This document shows, in pieces, positions 10,440 through 21,049 of a DNA stretch of 64,000 bases (the first letter of the stretch is position 1; every line of letters starts with the position of its first letter). Where the stretch lies: assembly GCA_028023455.1 (NCBI GenBank), contig JAQFVV010006238.1, forward strand, positions 3,790,572 to 3,854,571, read 5' to 3'. This stretch comes from Epiperipatus broadwayi (taxonomy: Eukaryota > Onychophora > Udeonychophora > Euonychophora > Peripatidae). The notes beneath the pieces were generated by a model that was not told where the DNA came from, ran no database searches, and worked only from the letters and a program-made list of their open reading frames with translations. Position numbers and translations under genes: made by a program.

Positions 10440-10840
10440 ATCCATTTCAGATAAATACAGTAATGACTATTACTAATCATTATCGAAACTGAGAGATTAT
10501 CTCTAGCATATATATAAACTTTAAACCTAGTTAAAGATTAATCTATCTGATTTTTTATTTACTTCACACACACGGAGGAAGTTTGACAATAGTAAATGAA
10601 AATATAACAATTTACTCTAGATAAATATACTCTTCATATAATAAAGATATATATGGGAGATAGTGACTTGGCCAACTGATGAGTGCTGGTTCAGCACGTA
10701 ATGCATCTTGGGGGGCGATAGTGACTTGGCCAACTGATGAGTGCTGGTTCAGCACGAAATGCATCTTGGGGGGCATTTGTCTTTTATTATATATTTATTT
10801 AAGTGAATCTAAAAAGAATGGGGAAGTATGGAGGTGTTTA
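10440..10840 (+). repeat. H1 hammerhead-bearing repeat, locus 2
   Basis: Collinear with 3320-3640: a GAGAGATTATCTCTAGC palindrome, AT-rich sequence, then the ribozyme unit (here doubled), then TTTTATTATATATTTATTT. Ends are not defined. No coding capacity; the open frame at 10679-10936 merely runs through the ribozyme repeats. Confidence 0.55.
10659..10774 (+). ncRNA. Tandem dimer of 58-nt hammerhead ribozymes (family H1)
   Basis: Two head-to-tail 58-bp units (10659-10716 and 10717-10774) are nearly identical. Unit 2 has every invariant hammerhead residue: CTGATGA (10734-10740), stem II GTGCT/AGCAC (10741-10745 with 10751-10755) closing a GGTTC loop, GAAA (10756-10759), and stem III formed by ATGCAT with a 2-nt loop. 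The cleavage triplet ATC ends at 10765. Stem I pairs CCAA (10730-10733) with TTGG (10766-10769). Unit 1 is the same but reads GTAA for GAAA (10698-10701), so it is probably inactive. Cleavage at both sites would release a 58-nt RNA. Self-cleavage is inferred from the fold. Confidence 0.9.
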
Positions 10841-11064
10841 TTATATCTCTATAGGATAGTTTCAAATAGGATGAAGATAAACTGCTTTTGGAAGAATATG
10901 AATAAACGTATGAGAGATTATGACAATTATTGCTAAGAGAAATCAAATCTGAAAGATTTGATTTGTTACAAATATTCATCAAACATATTTATCAAATAAA
11001 TGATATAGGATTTACTATTATTTTAGGGTTTGTATATGTACAAGAAAGCTTGGAATAGAATGCA

Positions 11065-11322
11065 TTAGATATAGGGAGTCGGACTAATGTATTCATTTTG
11101 GTGTAAGCTAATCGGAAAAAAATATAGATTTTTTATTATTATTTCATGTACAATTTTAAAATACCCCTGGGAAATCTTCTGTTTTTTACGGTAAATCTTT
11201 GCAAATGATGTATCAATTTGGTATTGTGTTTTTATCATATTGCTTGTTGGGTGCCCATTTTGTATTAATTCTTTTGTTATTATTTGAATATTATCTATAA
11301 ATAAATTATTACTTTTTTTCAT
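11065..11322 (-). other. Unassigned 85-codon open frame
   Basis: An open minus-strand frame with a central stretch IQIITKELIQNGHPTSNMI. I do not recognise it with confidence. The I-x-x-x-L-x-x-NG-x-P pattern faintly recalls the segment after the reverse transcriptase in Penelope-like elements, which would be notable so close to the hammerhead pair. The match is too short to claim, and the frame may be chance. Confidence 0.15.
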
Positions 11323-11761
11323 TATAATAAAATTGAATTTCCTATATTAGAAAAAAAAAAAGTTATCAATTTTTTTTTTTGTGAAGTTATTTAGCAGTTC
11401 TGATTGAATTTTTTTTCTCCTCTGAAAAATATTTGCTTTAGAATCTATTAACATTAAAGATTTTTTTAAAAAACAGTTTCCCTCAGCCTTTTCATATATT
11501 TTCACTCATTTAAAAAGAGTTATGAAAATTGTTGTTATTCATAACAGTTAAAAATAGAATCTTTGAAAACTTGTAATTTATAGTTGATTATTTATTACCA
11601 CCATGGGTGGGGTTAAAATTTTCTAGAAAGTGAGAAAGTTTTTGCTGTATTTTTTAAATATCTATTGAAAGATTGCCATGATAATAAAAGCTTACATGAT
11701 TGAAAAGACGTTCTCTAATGGAACTTATTAAGGTTGATAGATTTCTACCTTATATATATAA

Positions 11762-12274
11762 TAGAATTGAACTTGGTTGGAGTGCTTTGGGTAAAAATAA
11801 ATTTAGCATTGAAAAGAAATATGCCTGTGTTTAAAAAGGAAAGTTTTTAATAGATGTGTTTTAGTAGTTCTTAGTTATAAGATGAGAGAGTTGGACCCAA
11901 CCGAAAATGTAAAAACTTCCCATTACATGATGAAATATGAAGAGATGTATTTTGGAAATAGCAATATGGAAGTGAAATATGTGGAGAGAATACATTAATA
12001 TTGATATTATTGAAAGAAGAGAGTGAAATGGATTTGTGTTGGACATATTGTTGGAAGAGATGGTAATAGATAACAGTTGAAATCTTAATCTGGATCCCAA
12101 GAAATTATAAGGCTCAGAAAGAGACCATATGTGAGATAGATGGATCAGATAAGAAAGTTCATTGGCATAGTGTAGAGAAGAAAGGCTATGTATAGGAAAA
12201 ATTGGAATTAATTTGGATAGATCTTTATCTCATTGTGATTGGTAAAGGTTGAAAATGATGATGATGATGATGAG
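11762..12274 (+). pseudogene. RTE-like LINE 3' end (R2)
   Basis: Plus-strand RTE fragment starting at ATAGAATTGAACTTGGTTGG, almost the same consensus point at which R1 begins. It runs through the C-terminal region (TGGATCCCAAGAAATTATAA at 12092) to a GATGATGATGATGATGA tail at 12257-12273. All frames are broken. The ORF reported on the opposite strand at 11861-12100 is its shadow. Confidence 0.8.
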
Positions 12275-12639
12275 TGACAGAAGGAAAGATGTGTTCTCAT
12301 ATTGCAGTGGTAGAATAAATTATGTTAAGGGATTTGCGATTAATGGAAATAATCACTAATGATAATCAAAGACTACATGTGATGTTACTGTTGTTGCCAT
12401 GGGGTTCAGTCATCCATGGATTTAATGGTAAATAGGTGGATTGATGATGATGTTAACCAAAAGTGTATAAAAATTTAGAACAAATATGACAAAAACTCCT
12501 TTAAAGTTTTTACATTAGAATTCAAATAGTTTCTTTTATCATGGTAGTACATTATGAAACAAAATCAGCTTCCCACTCTAGTGCTATCTAGCAGAAGTCA
12601 TAATTAGTTATTATGAGATGGAAATAAAATTCCTATTGT

Positions 12640-13140
12640 AATTATTTAAATTCCATCCTTAGACTAGTTTCTGGGTTTTGCTTTTGCCAATGAGGTATAG
12701 GATTCAAAGTTGGGAGGAATGCAGTATGTGTTTAGCAGTCACTTTTGACTTCATTTTTAACTGTCAAGCTGAAAGTCCGAAATCCAATCTAGCCCAAAGT
12801 TTTAAACCTCTGACAACTAGTTTCAACAGTTATACTGATGTAAATACCGTCTTATAATCAATTTACATAAGCTTTTACTAAATAACACTAGGATAAAGAT
12901 CTCTCTATTTAGCATATTTATTATTATTAATACTATATTATCTTCAAATAGAAATTTAATATCTATATGTGTGTGTAGAATTAAGAGGGATCAAAAACTT
13001 TATATCATTACCTAGTAGAGTGGTCTGCTGCCAGATTATTTATAGTAAATTTGAATAATCATTTTTCCAAATGGTAGTCTATCCTCAAAGTTTTGGCTTT
13101 TGCCTTCTTAGTGGGACTTGATAGTTATGTTTATGCTATT
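12640..13140 (-). repeat. Two highly decayed traces of H2 arm sequence
   Basis: On the minus strand near 12660-12700 there is a CCAGAAACTAGTC segment and near 13098-13130 an AAGAAGGC-AAAA-GCC-AAAAC segment. Both resemble the H2 hammerhead arm (stem II, GAAA and palindromic stem III), with the core lost in each. They may be the two ends of one old foldback copy, but the interval between them is not alignable by eye. Confidence 0.35.
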
Positions 13141-13458
13141 CAAACTGGAAAAAAAATTAAAATATCCAAAGATTTTGAATTTAAGTCAACCTGCCTGATT
13201 ATTTCCATAGATCAGTAACTATGTATTTTACTTCTTTGCAGTTTTTTTTTTACTGCAAGAATCTTTTATTCTGTCTAGGGATATTAATAATAATAACCTC
13301 TCATTTTTTTGGCTTACCCAATGCATGATACAATAAGATTAGTTCTCTACTCTAGCACCATCTAACTGATTAGTAAATGGTAGTGCATTTAAATTTTTAG
13401 ATCTGTATCTGATTTCACTTATCAAAACATTTGTTAATATAAATGCAGGTCGCAGTGT

Positions 13459-13573
13459 CATTTTTGTGATGTGGTTTATATAAAGAATTTTCTTTAAAAA
13501 AGCCTGATGTTTCTCATTTTTGTGATGTGGTTTATATAAAGAGTTTTCTTTAAAAACAAAGCCCGATGTTTCT
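13459..13573. repeat. Tandem duplication, 56-59 bp x 2
   Basis: Two adjacent copies (13459-13514 and 13515-13573) begin CATTTTTGTGATGTGG and end GATGTTTCT. They differ by a few substitutions and a 3-bp length change. Recent local duplication; no function visible. Confidence 0.9.
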
Positions 13574-13599
13574 GTTCATAGACCATATGTCTATAATCA

Positions 13600-14935
13600 A
13601 TGTGAGCCAAATTAAATATTCTTTTCCTAGAATGTGTTATATACCAGAACCTCTTCTCACTCCAGTATTAATTACTATAACTACATATTTAATTAGTTCG
13701 CAGATGACAATAATGGATAAATAGACCATGTTTTATCATATTATATACAATAGTCAAATGATTGGTTATTGTTAGGTATCCTTATAAATCCATCTATTTC
13801 ATTTCTTCTATTATTATCCCTTACTAATTGACAATTACCAAATTATTTTCACAGCATCGGCTTGGTATTTTTCTTTTCCTAAGTCATTTGAATAAAATCT
13901 ATTCATTTCAATATCCTATCGATTCGCCATTTCTGTTATAAAGACCTAAACAATGATAACAAAAATCTTTATACATATATAAATATTTTATATTTTCTTT
14001 GTTTTTCATTCAGTTTGTTCTGATCTTTTTTCAACATTCTTTATTCCAAAAGGAAGTGTTCTCTTCTGTTTCTGCCAAAGGGATAGTCAGAAGAATATAT
14101 CAGATAACCTTTTGTGAAAATAATGTAAAAGTTATGGAATTATGATATAATTACCTCTTTTTTTACACTTTTCAAACAATTTTCTTCAGTTTAGCAATTT
14201 TTACTCATGCTACATTTCAATTGCAGTTAAACATTAAACTGTTGGTCATGTGACTGACAAATGGAATTGTCTTCTTAAATAATATATTGTAGATATTAGA
14301 AATCATTCTTGGATTTATTAAAATAAAGAATCCTTATTAATTCTCTCATAATGATTGTGCCATTAATGACTTGTTATATTTCACAAGAAATATAGGAATT
14401 TAAAGACAGAAATTCAGTGTTAGTCTTAAAAACAATAATTAAATGATTTATTCTTGAATGCACTGGAAGTGACCAAGTTGGCTTATGAGACTATGAATCA
14501 TGGGCTCTGGATAATTCTACCACAACACCTAATGACACAGTACATAAAGACTTATGAATGATTAATGGATTAAAATTACAAAGAAAAATTAGTCATTTGC
14601 TGACCATAGTTAGATATTTTTTGATGCAATCTACCTAACCTATGGATCTGGTCATTTATATTATAGTTTTCTTTGAGTCTGTGACCAACATTCTTTTAGA
14701 TGATCATGATTATACTTTGAACAATTTGGAGAGGTTGTGATCACCTTCTGAATCTTGATATAAGAATTCATGCATTGATCTATCCAGAATAGCAAATAAT
14801 TTAGATTTGAATGGAGTTATCTCTTGATAAGATAGCTCTTTATAATCTCAAAAATAGACAGCTGCAGGCTCTCATATGATGTCTGGGAATGTTTTTAAAA
14901 TGAAGTCATAATTCTGACAATCATTAAAAAAACTG
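13600..14935. other. Non-coding stretch
   Basis: I see no gene, RNA or assigned repeat between the tandem duplication and the SINE. AT-rich throughout. Confidence 0.45.
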
Positions 14936-14941
14936 ACTTGT

Positions 14942-15046
14942 CTTGCATTGGTGGTCGAGAGGTCAGCGTGACTGGCTAGCACTTGCATGCAATTGCCCCG
15001 GTGCGGGTTCATGTCCCGGCCGTTGCTATGACACTTAAAAAAAACA
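14942..15046 (+). mobile_element. tRNA-derived SINE (copy 1) with 9-bp target duplication
   Basis: A tRNA-like body with a 7-nt acceptor stem (GCATTGG with CCGTTGC), a box A region (TGGTCGAGAGGTCAGC) and a box B region (GCGGGTTCATGTCCCG), ending in an A-rich tail. It is flanked by the direct repeat CTGACTTGT at 14933-14941 and 15047-15055, as expected of LINE-driven retroposition. The anticodon arm pairs poorly, so it is a SINE or retroposed tRNA rather than a working tRNA gene. A relative lies at 46400-46498. Confidence 0.8.
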
Positions 15047-15059
15047 CTGACTTGTGTCA

Positions 15060-16130
15060 TTTAGAACAAAAATATGAGCGACAGATTGAAAAGATCAAGA
15101 TCCCGAATTGAAGTTTAATTATCTATCGTTTTCAATGCTCTAATATAGATGGCATTCCAAGTGACTGACTACTTAATTATTATTATTAGCCCCTAAAAAC
15201 AAAACATTTACTATGACAAAGCATTTGATATAAATTACTTACTCAGGCTCTCACTAAATGATGTTGAAATAAGAATACATTTGTTTATACTCTACTAAAG
15301 TGTAAAAAGTAAATATGTTTTCATTTACTTTAGATCAGAAAGAACTAACATTATTGTTACCTTTTTTTGTAGCATTAAATTTACATAATATGTCCCAGTG
15401 AAAAAGTGATTGGTTTTTTCTCCAAGATCTGCAATGCTGTCTCTAAATCAGAATGTGCTACATAGGGACCTAACCTAGCTATTCATGCCAATGAGTTTTA
15501 AGATTCTAGTGTGTCTATTATCATCAAGTTACAACATAAAATATGACAGTGTGTTTGTCTTTTAACTTACAATAGAACAACACTCTGATTTGCTACCGAA
15601 ATGTTAGAAATGATTCAAGTCTGTATGATAGTGAGACCATGACTTGCAAGAATGTTTTTAAGCAATTTGCAAGATTAGTGCTGGAAACAGAAGCTTTAAA
15701 GACAGTCTAGAAGGTATAAAATATACTGTCACATTTTATGCCTTGTACAGACAGCTACCACCTTATAACTTTATGAGGAATGGTTAACTTACATAGCTGC
15801 ATAACACATGCATTGATTCAAAGAAGGCTCCTCTGGCAGGCTGGACAGATAATCTATCCCCTTTGAAAAGGAAAAGAAAAAAACTTTTAACTTTCTAGGC
15901 AAATATTCTCTATGTCATTTATAAGAAAAAAAGTTAAGAAGAAATTACTTATCACTATGATCAGAGCCATGTGATAACTTGTTACAATTTTCCTTCTTTG
16001 CTTTACTTCCTGATCAATAATTGGTTGAAAGGCTTGAGTATCTGAAATAAATTTTTTTGCTGTAACTAGATTTAAACATGTTTTGGTCATGATGTTACAT
16101 TATGAGGCCCTTCTATATACTGGAAGTATA
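15060..16130. other. Non-coding stretch with one exon-like ORF
   Basis: Mostly featureless AT-rich sequence. The minus strand at 16056-15887 has an open frame preceded by a plausible acceptor (TTTATTTCAG) and encoding a hydrophilic then hydrophobic stretch (ALIIVISNFFLTFFLI). I do not recognise it. It could be a short exon of an unseen gene or chance. Confidence 0.2.
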
Positions 16131-16132
16131 TA

Positions 16133-17232
16133 CTGTGTTTTCCTGAAAATAAGACCAGGTCTTATATTAATTTTTTGTTTCAAAAGACATCATAGGGCTT
16201 ATTTTCAGGGGATGTCTTATTTTTTTGTGTATAAAATCTACATTTATTAAATACAAAAATGTACAATATTCAAATATTTTTCTTTTTTTTACAGAAAGCT
16301 GTAAGATATTTATCCTAAGGAATCCCCCACAATTCCATTCTTGTACTCACCAGAGTAGCTCTTTCTTTTTGTTTATCTTATTTGGCAATTCCATTTACGA
16401 GACAGGAGGGGTAATAAAGATAATCACTGTTAAAAATGGGGTTGTCGAGGCAAAAGCAACAAAATAATACAAGCACAAAAATTCAGAAAATGTTTCTCTG
16501 TTGCACATGAGCAGATTAAGTACATCCACCATAACATACAGCGTATTGAATTAACTATTTATATATGATACAACCATGTCCATCTGTTATAAAGTGATCA
16601 CCTTGTAAACACTTTCCAAATTATGCATAATAGCCCTACTTGGGTATTCTTTTTAAAAAATTTTCTTTGGGTGAGAGATTGACGATTTTAATTAAGCTAA
16701 ACTTTTCTTATTAAAATCATTTCCATTATTTTAATAAAATCTTTTAAGATGAAAAAAAAAAAATGTTTAAGAAATCGAACTAATTTTTCTTCTATTTTGA
16801 ATATTTAAAAGCTAATATGATGAAACTCTAAAACTGAACCAAGCATTCTAAATCTAAGTGTTAAATATAAATAAAATAAGTATCTAAAAATATGTAAATG
16901 AAATTATAAATTGTTTGATACACTGACTTGTGGTAGATAAATTGCTTTTCTATATGGGTAGAATTACATTTGTTGAAAATTGTAATAACTATATAATTTA
17001 TATTGGCATTTATTTAAAGCGTTAATGTCAATAATATTGTTTGTTTATACATTTATTACTTTATGATTCAATGTGTCCATCATGTATTTCAACATGGACA
17101 AACAAAAGCCATCTATCTAGATAAGGATCTTAACTAGGGCTTATATTTGGGATAGGGCTTATAATACAAACATCTTGAAAAACCCTGCTAGGGCTTATTT
17201 TCTGTTTAAATCTTATTCTCAGTGAAACACGG
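16133..17232. mobile_element. 1.1-kb MITE-like element, copy 1 (TA-flanked)
   Basis: Terminal inverted repeats: left CTGTGTTTTCCTGAAAATAA, and the right end reads CCGTGTTTCACTGAGAATAA on the minus strand. TA is on both sides, as in Tc1/mariner-type insertions. Sub-terminal CAGGTCTTATATTAATTTTT and AGGGCTTAT motifs occur at both ends. The interior is AT-rich and non-coding apart from a chance ORF. It matches 54597-55537 along most of its length, with a larger interior here. The superfamily assignment rests only on the TA flanks. Confidence 0.75.
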
Positions 17233-17677
17233 TATGCACATGCATATTAACCCTATAATTGTTTAACATTAGTGTGAAAATGGAAGAAATTTGTGTTGTC
17301 AACTAAAAAAAGATAATTGATTGAAAATTTATTCTTCTAGCCAAAGTGATTCAGACATCCCTCCAAATATATACAGGAAATGCCATAAAAGCTATTATTG
17401 CTAAATCTATTATTTTATGCTATCGCTGGAGAGCATATCAATTATTAACAGTATTACTCACTTTGAAGACTTAATCTTGAACTTTATATATATAACTCCA
17501 GCTAATGCTGTATTAATAAGAAATAAGGTAGAATTTAATGGCATTTATAACATTTCTTTATCATAAGTTTCACTTAAAGAAATGAAATGAAGTGTCACAT
17601 AAACTTTTGATTAATTATATAGTCTGAAACCGATCAGTTTTATGAGAATCTGCTTAATGTTGATATAAATATTAAAC

Positions 17678-18022
17678 GTCTCAACCAGAGTAATCAATGG
17701 ATGCCAGAAGGCTTGTGCATAAAATTCCCATCTAGTGCCTACTCATCCAATATTCCAGACTAATTTCTGGCTTATGGCCCTCATCAGTGAGGAGCCTTGG
17801 ATTTGAGAGCACTGCACCTAGATCTCAATGACGAAGGCCATAAGCCAGAAACTAGTTTGGGGATATTGGATGAGTAGGTACTAGATGGGGATTTTATGCA
17901 CACACCTTCTGGCATCCATTGATTACTCTAGTTGGCACAGGGTGGCACTGCTGTATGGAGGGTTTTGCCTATTTAATAACAGTTATGTGCTAGCATAAGA
18001 GATGGTGATCATGTGATGTTTA
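17678..18022 (+). mobile_element. H2 foldback element B
   Basis: A short foldback (about 345 bp): arms from the CCAGAGTAATCAATGG end to the GATCTC centre and back, then the unique tail TTAATAACAGTTATG through GTGATCATGTGATGTTTAT. The 5' end is slightly truncated. The left arm carries an intact minus-strand hammerhead. The right-arm copy has lost its core start (ATGACGA) and has GTT at the cleavage site. The inner part of the arms is deleted compared with elements A and E. Confidence 0.8.
17745..17802 (-). ncRNA. Hammerhead ribozyme motif, family H2 (element B, left arm)
   Basis: Read on the minus strand. The core CTGATGA is at 17787-17781 and stem II is GGC/GCC around CATAA. GAAA is at 17767-17764, and the cleavage triplet GTC ends at 17758. 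Distal stem I ATCCAA/TTGGAT is intact (17802-17797 with 17750-17745); proximal stem I has one change. All invariant core residues are present. It is antisense to the element's presumed sense strand. Confidence 0.75.
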
Positions 18023-18640
18023 TCTGCATGCTAACAAATAATTGCCTGATTATCTGGGCTGAATACCTGAAAAAAGAATATTGTTTGAATTGGACTCTAG
18101 CGCTAGGTTTTATGCATGATATTGCAGTATTGAGATGATTTGTATACTATATACATAAAAATATAACACTACCAATGTCATATTAGAGTAAAAATCTAAA
18201 AATCACAGTAGAATTAATTAGTAATAAAAATATTGGCATTGTTAACATTTATAAAATTTCTTCATGATCATAGTTTTGTCTAAAGAAAGTGAAATAAATA
18301 ATCAAAGAAACTCTTGATTAATTGTTTGGAATCTGAGATGATTAATCTTATGAAAACTTTCTGGAATGCTAAAGGTGGTAAATGCATTTGAATTGTAATT
18401 GCATGTATCTACAGGGATTTGTGTTTAATTTTTACTTGAGAATGTATATTTGTCTATTAGGCAAAATCATAGTCTTGAGGAAAAAATGTGTAAATGGTTA
18501 ATTGTGCTAGCCGTTTTACTTCAATTTAATTCTTTATCTGTGTGTATATACACGTATAATTTTTCACTAACTCCTAACTTTATATATATTGCTCACACAC
18601 AGTACATTTTTAATAGTTTAAGGGATAGTGAAGGTAATTT
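18023..18640. other. Non-coding stretch
   Basis: Nothing recognisable. AT-rich, with a chance open frame at 18450-18653. Confidence 0.4.
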
Positions 18641-18649
18641 TTTTTTTAT

Positions 18650-18905
18650 TTAATTAAAGTAAGTGATCTTTAATGAGTGCTTTGGTTTCCTCCTGGTGAA
18701 AGTTTTTATTTCTCCTCTGACAGCAACCATCCATAAGATGGAATCTGACGTCCACTGATCATTAGCAGGTAGAAACTTTGCCAGCTCAATTATAATGATT
18801 CCAAATACTTGAAGGCCGCTAATTAAAGTTCTTTCTGCATTCAAGAAACCTTTGGGCTTTTTCTCAACTTCGCTGACCAAAGTAAAAGTTTTACCTTTTA
18901 ATTAT
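18650..18905 (-). other. Unassigned open frame of ~85 codons, possible retrocopy or exon
   Basis: The minus strand is open from about 18905 to a stop at 18650, with less AT-biased codons than its surroundings. It encodes a segment such as KTFTLVSEVEKKPKGFLNA followed by LISGLQVFGIIIIELAKF. I do not recognise the family. The stop is followed at once by an AATTAAAT-then-A10 run, like a polyadenylated 3' end, so a retroposed gene end or a transposon gene fragment is possible. Confidence 0.3.
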
Positions 18906-18909
18906 CACT

Positions 18910-19710
18910 CGAAAACTTTTCTAAATTTAAGAAATTAAACCATTTAAATGCCGGTCTGCAGAAGATAAATCAACAATTTTACAAAACAAAATTATATAAG
19001 TAAATAAAAATAACAACCACCGCATCATTAATGTTAAATGTAAGCATTAGTTTATTTTCGCACCTGCTTTTTTGTATTCATTTCCCCCTTACTTTGAAGT
19101 ATAAATGTTACACGTATATAAATTAAAAAAGGTGTATCTATAAGATATAATTTTTGTGTAAGTTACAAAGTAAATTTTTTTTCAAACTGCTTTATTCTAG
19201 TCGTGCTGGTTTCAAAATAATAATTTTTTACATATATATGTATAATTAATTATACATGTATGTATTTATATGGAAATAGTCAATATCTTGCCTTGGTTAC
19301 ATCTTAATAAATTCATGAAAATATTTAAAGGAGTAAATATACTTCTTTGGAAGAGATGAATTATTATTTATAGAATCTCCAAAAAAGATGTGAGACTTTT
19401 AATTTCTCATAAAAATAGCCGACTGGGTTTAAGTTTGTACATCAACTTATGTTTTAAAGTAAAAGAGGACACGATTTTACATCGAATTAAACTCTAGACA
19501 AAAAAAAGCTATTATTGGATTTTAGTGGAAAGTGGCTTAGCCTTAGGACTGAGGATAGTAACTGATGATTTCCTAACAATATCACTATTAAAGATATATG
19601 TAATTATTTACTTGGAAATATTCCACACTTTGCTTTGTTTATATACCATAATAAATATTTAACCTAATGTATGTACACACAGTATATATATCATTAACAT
19701 TTTCAACCAT
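18910..19710. other. Non-coding stretch
   Basis: No gene or assigned element. AT-rich. Confidence 0.4.
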
Positions 19711-19711
19711 A

Positions 19712-20215
19712 TCGATCTACTGTAGAATAAAGGTATCTCCAAATTCAGTCCTTTTCCAATCTGTAACCTCTTCTCTTCTAACTCTGAACTCTTTTCTCCA
19801 CATTACTTCAGCATACTTTCTTATTTCATCCATCCATCTCACATGTCTTCTCTTTCTAGGTCTTTTACAATTTCTTGGAATCCAGTTTAAGATTTCAATT
19901 GTCTATCTATTATCACCTCTTCTAGGAATATATCGAACACAACTCCACTTCAGTTGCTTAATTCTTTCAATGGTGTCAGTAACATCTGTTTGTTCTCTCA
20001 TGCATGCATTTCATTTTCAATCTCTTCTCCTAACATAAATCACTCCATATTTCATTGAATGGCCTGAGGTCTGTATTGCTCATCTGTTAAGTGTCCAAGT
20101 CTCAGATCCACAAGTAAGAACTGGTAAAACAAGTTTGTTAAAAGCCTTCCTTTTCAAACACGTAGACATATTTCCTTTTAATATTGTTATTTCTACCAAA
20201 AGTACTCCAACCAAT
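19712..20215 (-). pseudogene. RTE-like LINE fragment (R4)
   Basis: Minus-strand RTE 3' region from a GGTTGGAGTACTTTTGG start (about 20213) to a CTACTGTAG-containing 3' part (about 19712). No GAT tail is preserved. The long plus-strand ORF at 19667-20038 is its shadow. The 5' truncation point is within about 15 nt of those of R1 and R2. Confidence 0.8.
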
Positions 20216-20251
20216 ATATAACTACAAAATATTTATATATGTCTATATAGA

Positions 20252-21049
20252 TTTACCCATATATTGTGTTTTTGATCTCTTCTTGTTACTCCTAACATGC
20301 ATCTCTCCATACTCCTTTGAGTGGTCTGAAGTCTCTATAATACTCTTATATTAAGTGACCAAGTTTCAGATTCATAAGTAAGAACTGGTAAAACACATTT
20401 ATTAAAAATCTTCCTTTACAAACACATAGGTATATTTCCTTTTAGAATCAAGTTATTTCTACCCAAAGCACTCCAACCAAGTTTAATTGTATGATTAATT
20501 TCATCCATTATGGTTCCATCTGTATTAATAATCTGACCAAGGTATTTGTATTTGCTAACTTCTTCTAACTCATCATAATCAATCTTTATTTTCATATTTT
20601 GAGAAAATTTTGAGAAAATCCATTGAACATTACTTTAGTCTTTTTAACATTTATCTTTATTCCTACTTTCCCACTTTGATCTGATAACTCCTGCAACATT
20701 TCCTGTAGCTCTAAAGCATTATTTGCAAAAACAACTAAAACGTAATATATGGGTAAGAGAACAAACAGGTGTTACTGACCTCATTGAAAAAATTAAAAGA
20801 CTGAAGCGGAGTTGGGCTAGACATATTACTAGAAAAGATGATAATAGATGGACAATTGAAATTTTAAACTGGATTCCAAGAGATTGTAAAAGACCCAGAA
20901 AGAGACCACATGTGAGATGGATGGATGAAATAAGAAAGTGTGCAGGGGTGATGTGGGGAAGAGAAGCTAAACATCGGAGAAAATGGATTGAACTTGGAGA
21001 GACCTTCATCCTGCAGTGGATTGATAATGGTTGGTGATGATGATGATAT
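20252..21049 (+). pseudogene. RTE-like LINE insertion with internal 5' inversion (R5/R6)
   Basis: Two parts of one RTE copy meet head to head near 20735. 20252-20735 reads on the minus strand from the FANNALEL region after the reverse transcriptase active site down to the RRDQKHNIWV segment. 20740-21049 reads on the plus strand from the same NIWVREQTGV point to the C-terminus. In the latter, residues such as RWMDEIRKCAGVMWGREA and WIELGETFILQWIDNGW are still open over about 104 codons, the best preserved RTE C-terminus in the window. It ends in a GATGATGATGAT tail at 21036-21047. The geometry is that of twin priming, with about 14 bp of overlap at the breakpoints. Possible flanking repeat: ATATAGATT / ATATAGAATT. 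Confidence 0.85.

Noticed and set aside
10679-10936. 85-codon plus-strand ORF with an internal repeat
   Set aside because: The repeat is the 58-bp ribozyme unit read in two frames; RNA structure explains the conservation, not coding.
11850-12100. Secreted or membrane protein ORF on the minus strand
   Set aside because: It is antisense to the RTE fragment R2, and its hydrophobic residues reflect AT-rich codons.
14942-15046. Functional tRNA gene
   Set aside because: The anticodon stem does not pair, an A tail and a target duplication are present, and a diverged second copy exists; a SINE fits better.
16225-16467. 80-codon ORF inside the MITE-like element as a transposase remnant
   Set aside because: No catalytic or helix-turn-helix motif, and the frame is not kept in the copy at 54597-55537.
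18690-18770. Plus-strand exon with a good acceptor (CTCCTCTGACAG) and donor (CAGGTAGAA)
   Set aside because: The 40-50 nt between them has stops in all three frames; the splice-like signals are chance, and the open frame is on the other strand.
19667-20038. 123-codon plus-strand ORF, the second longest of the window
   Set aside because: It lies antisense to the RTE fragment R4, whose C-terminal frame is recognisable on the minus strand. The ORFs at 20719, 23531 and 31137 are the same kind of shadow.
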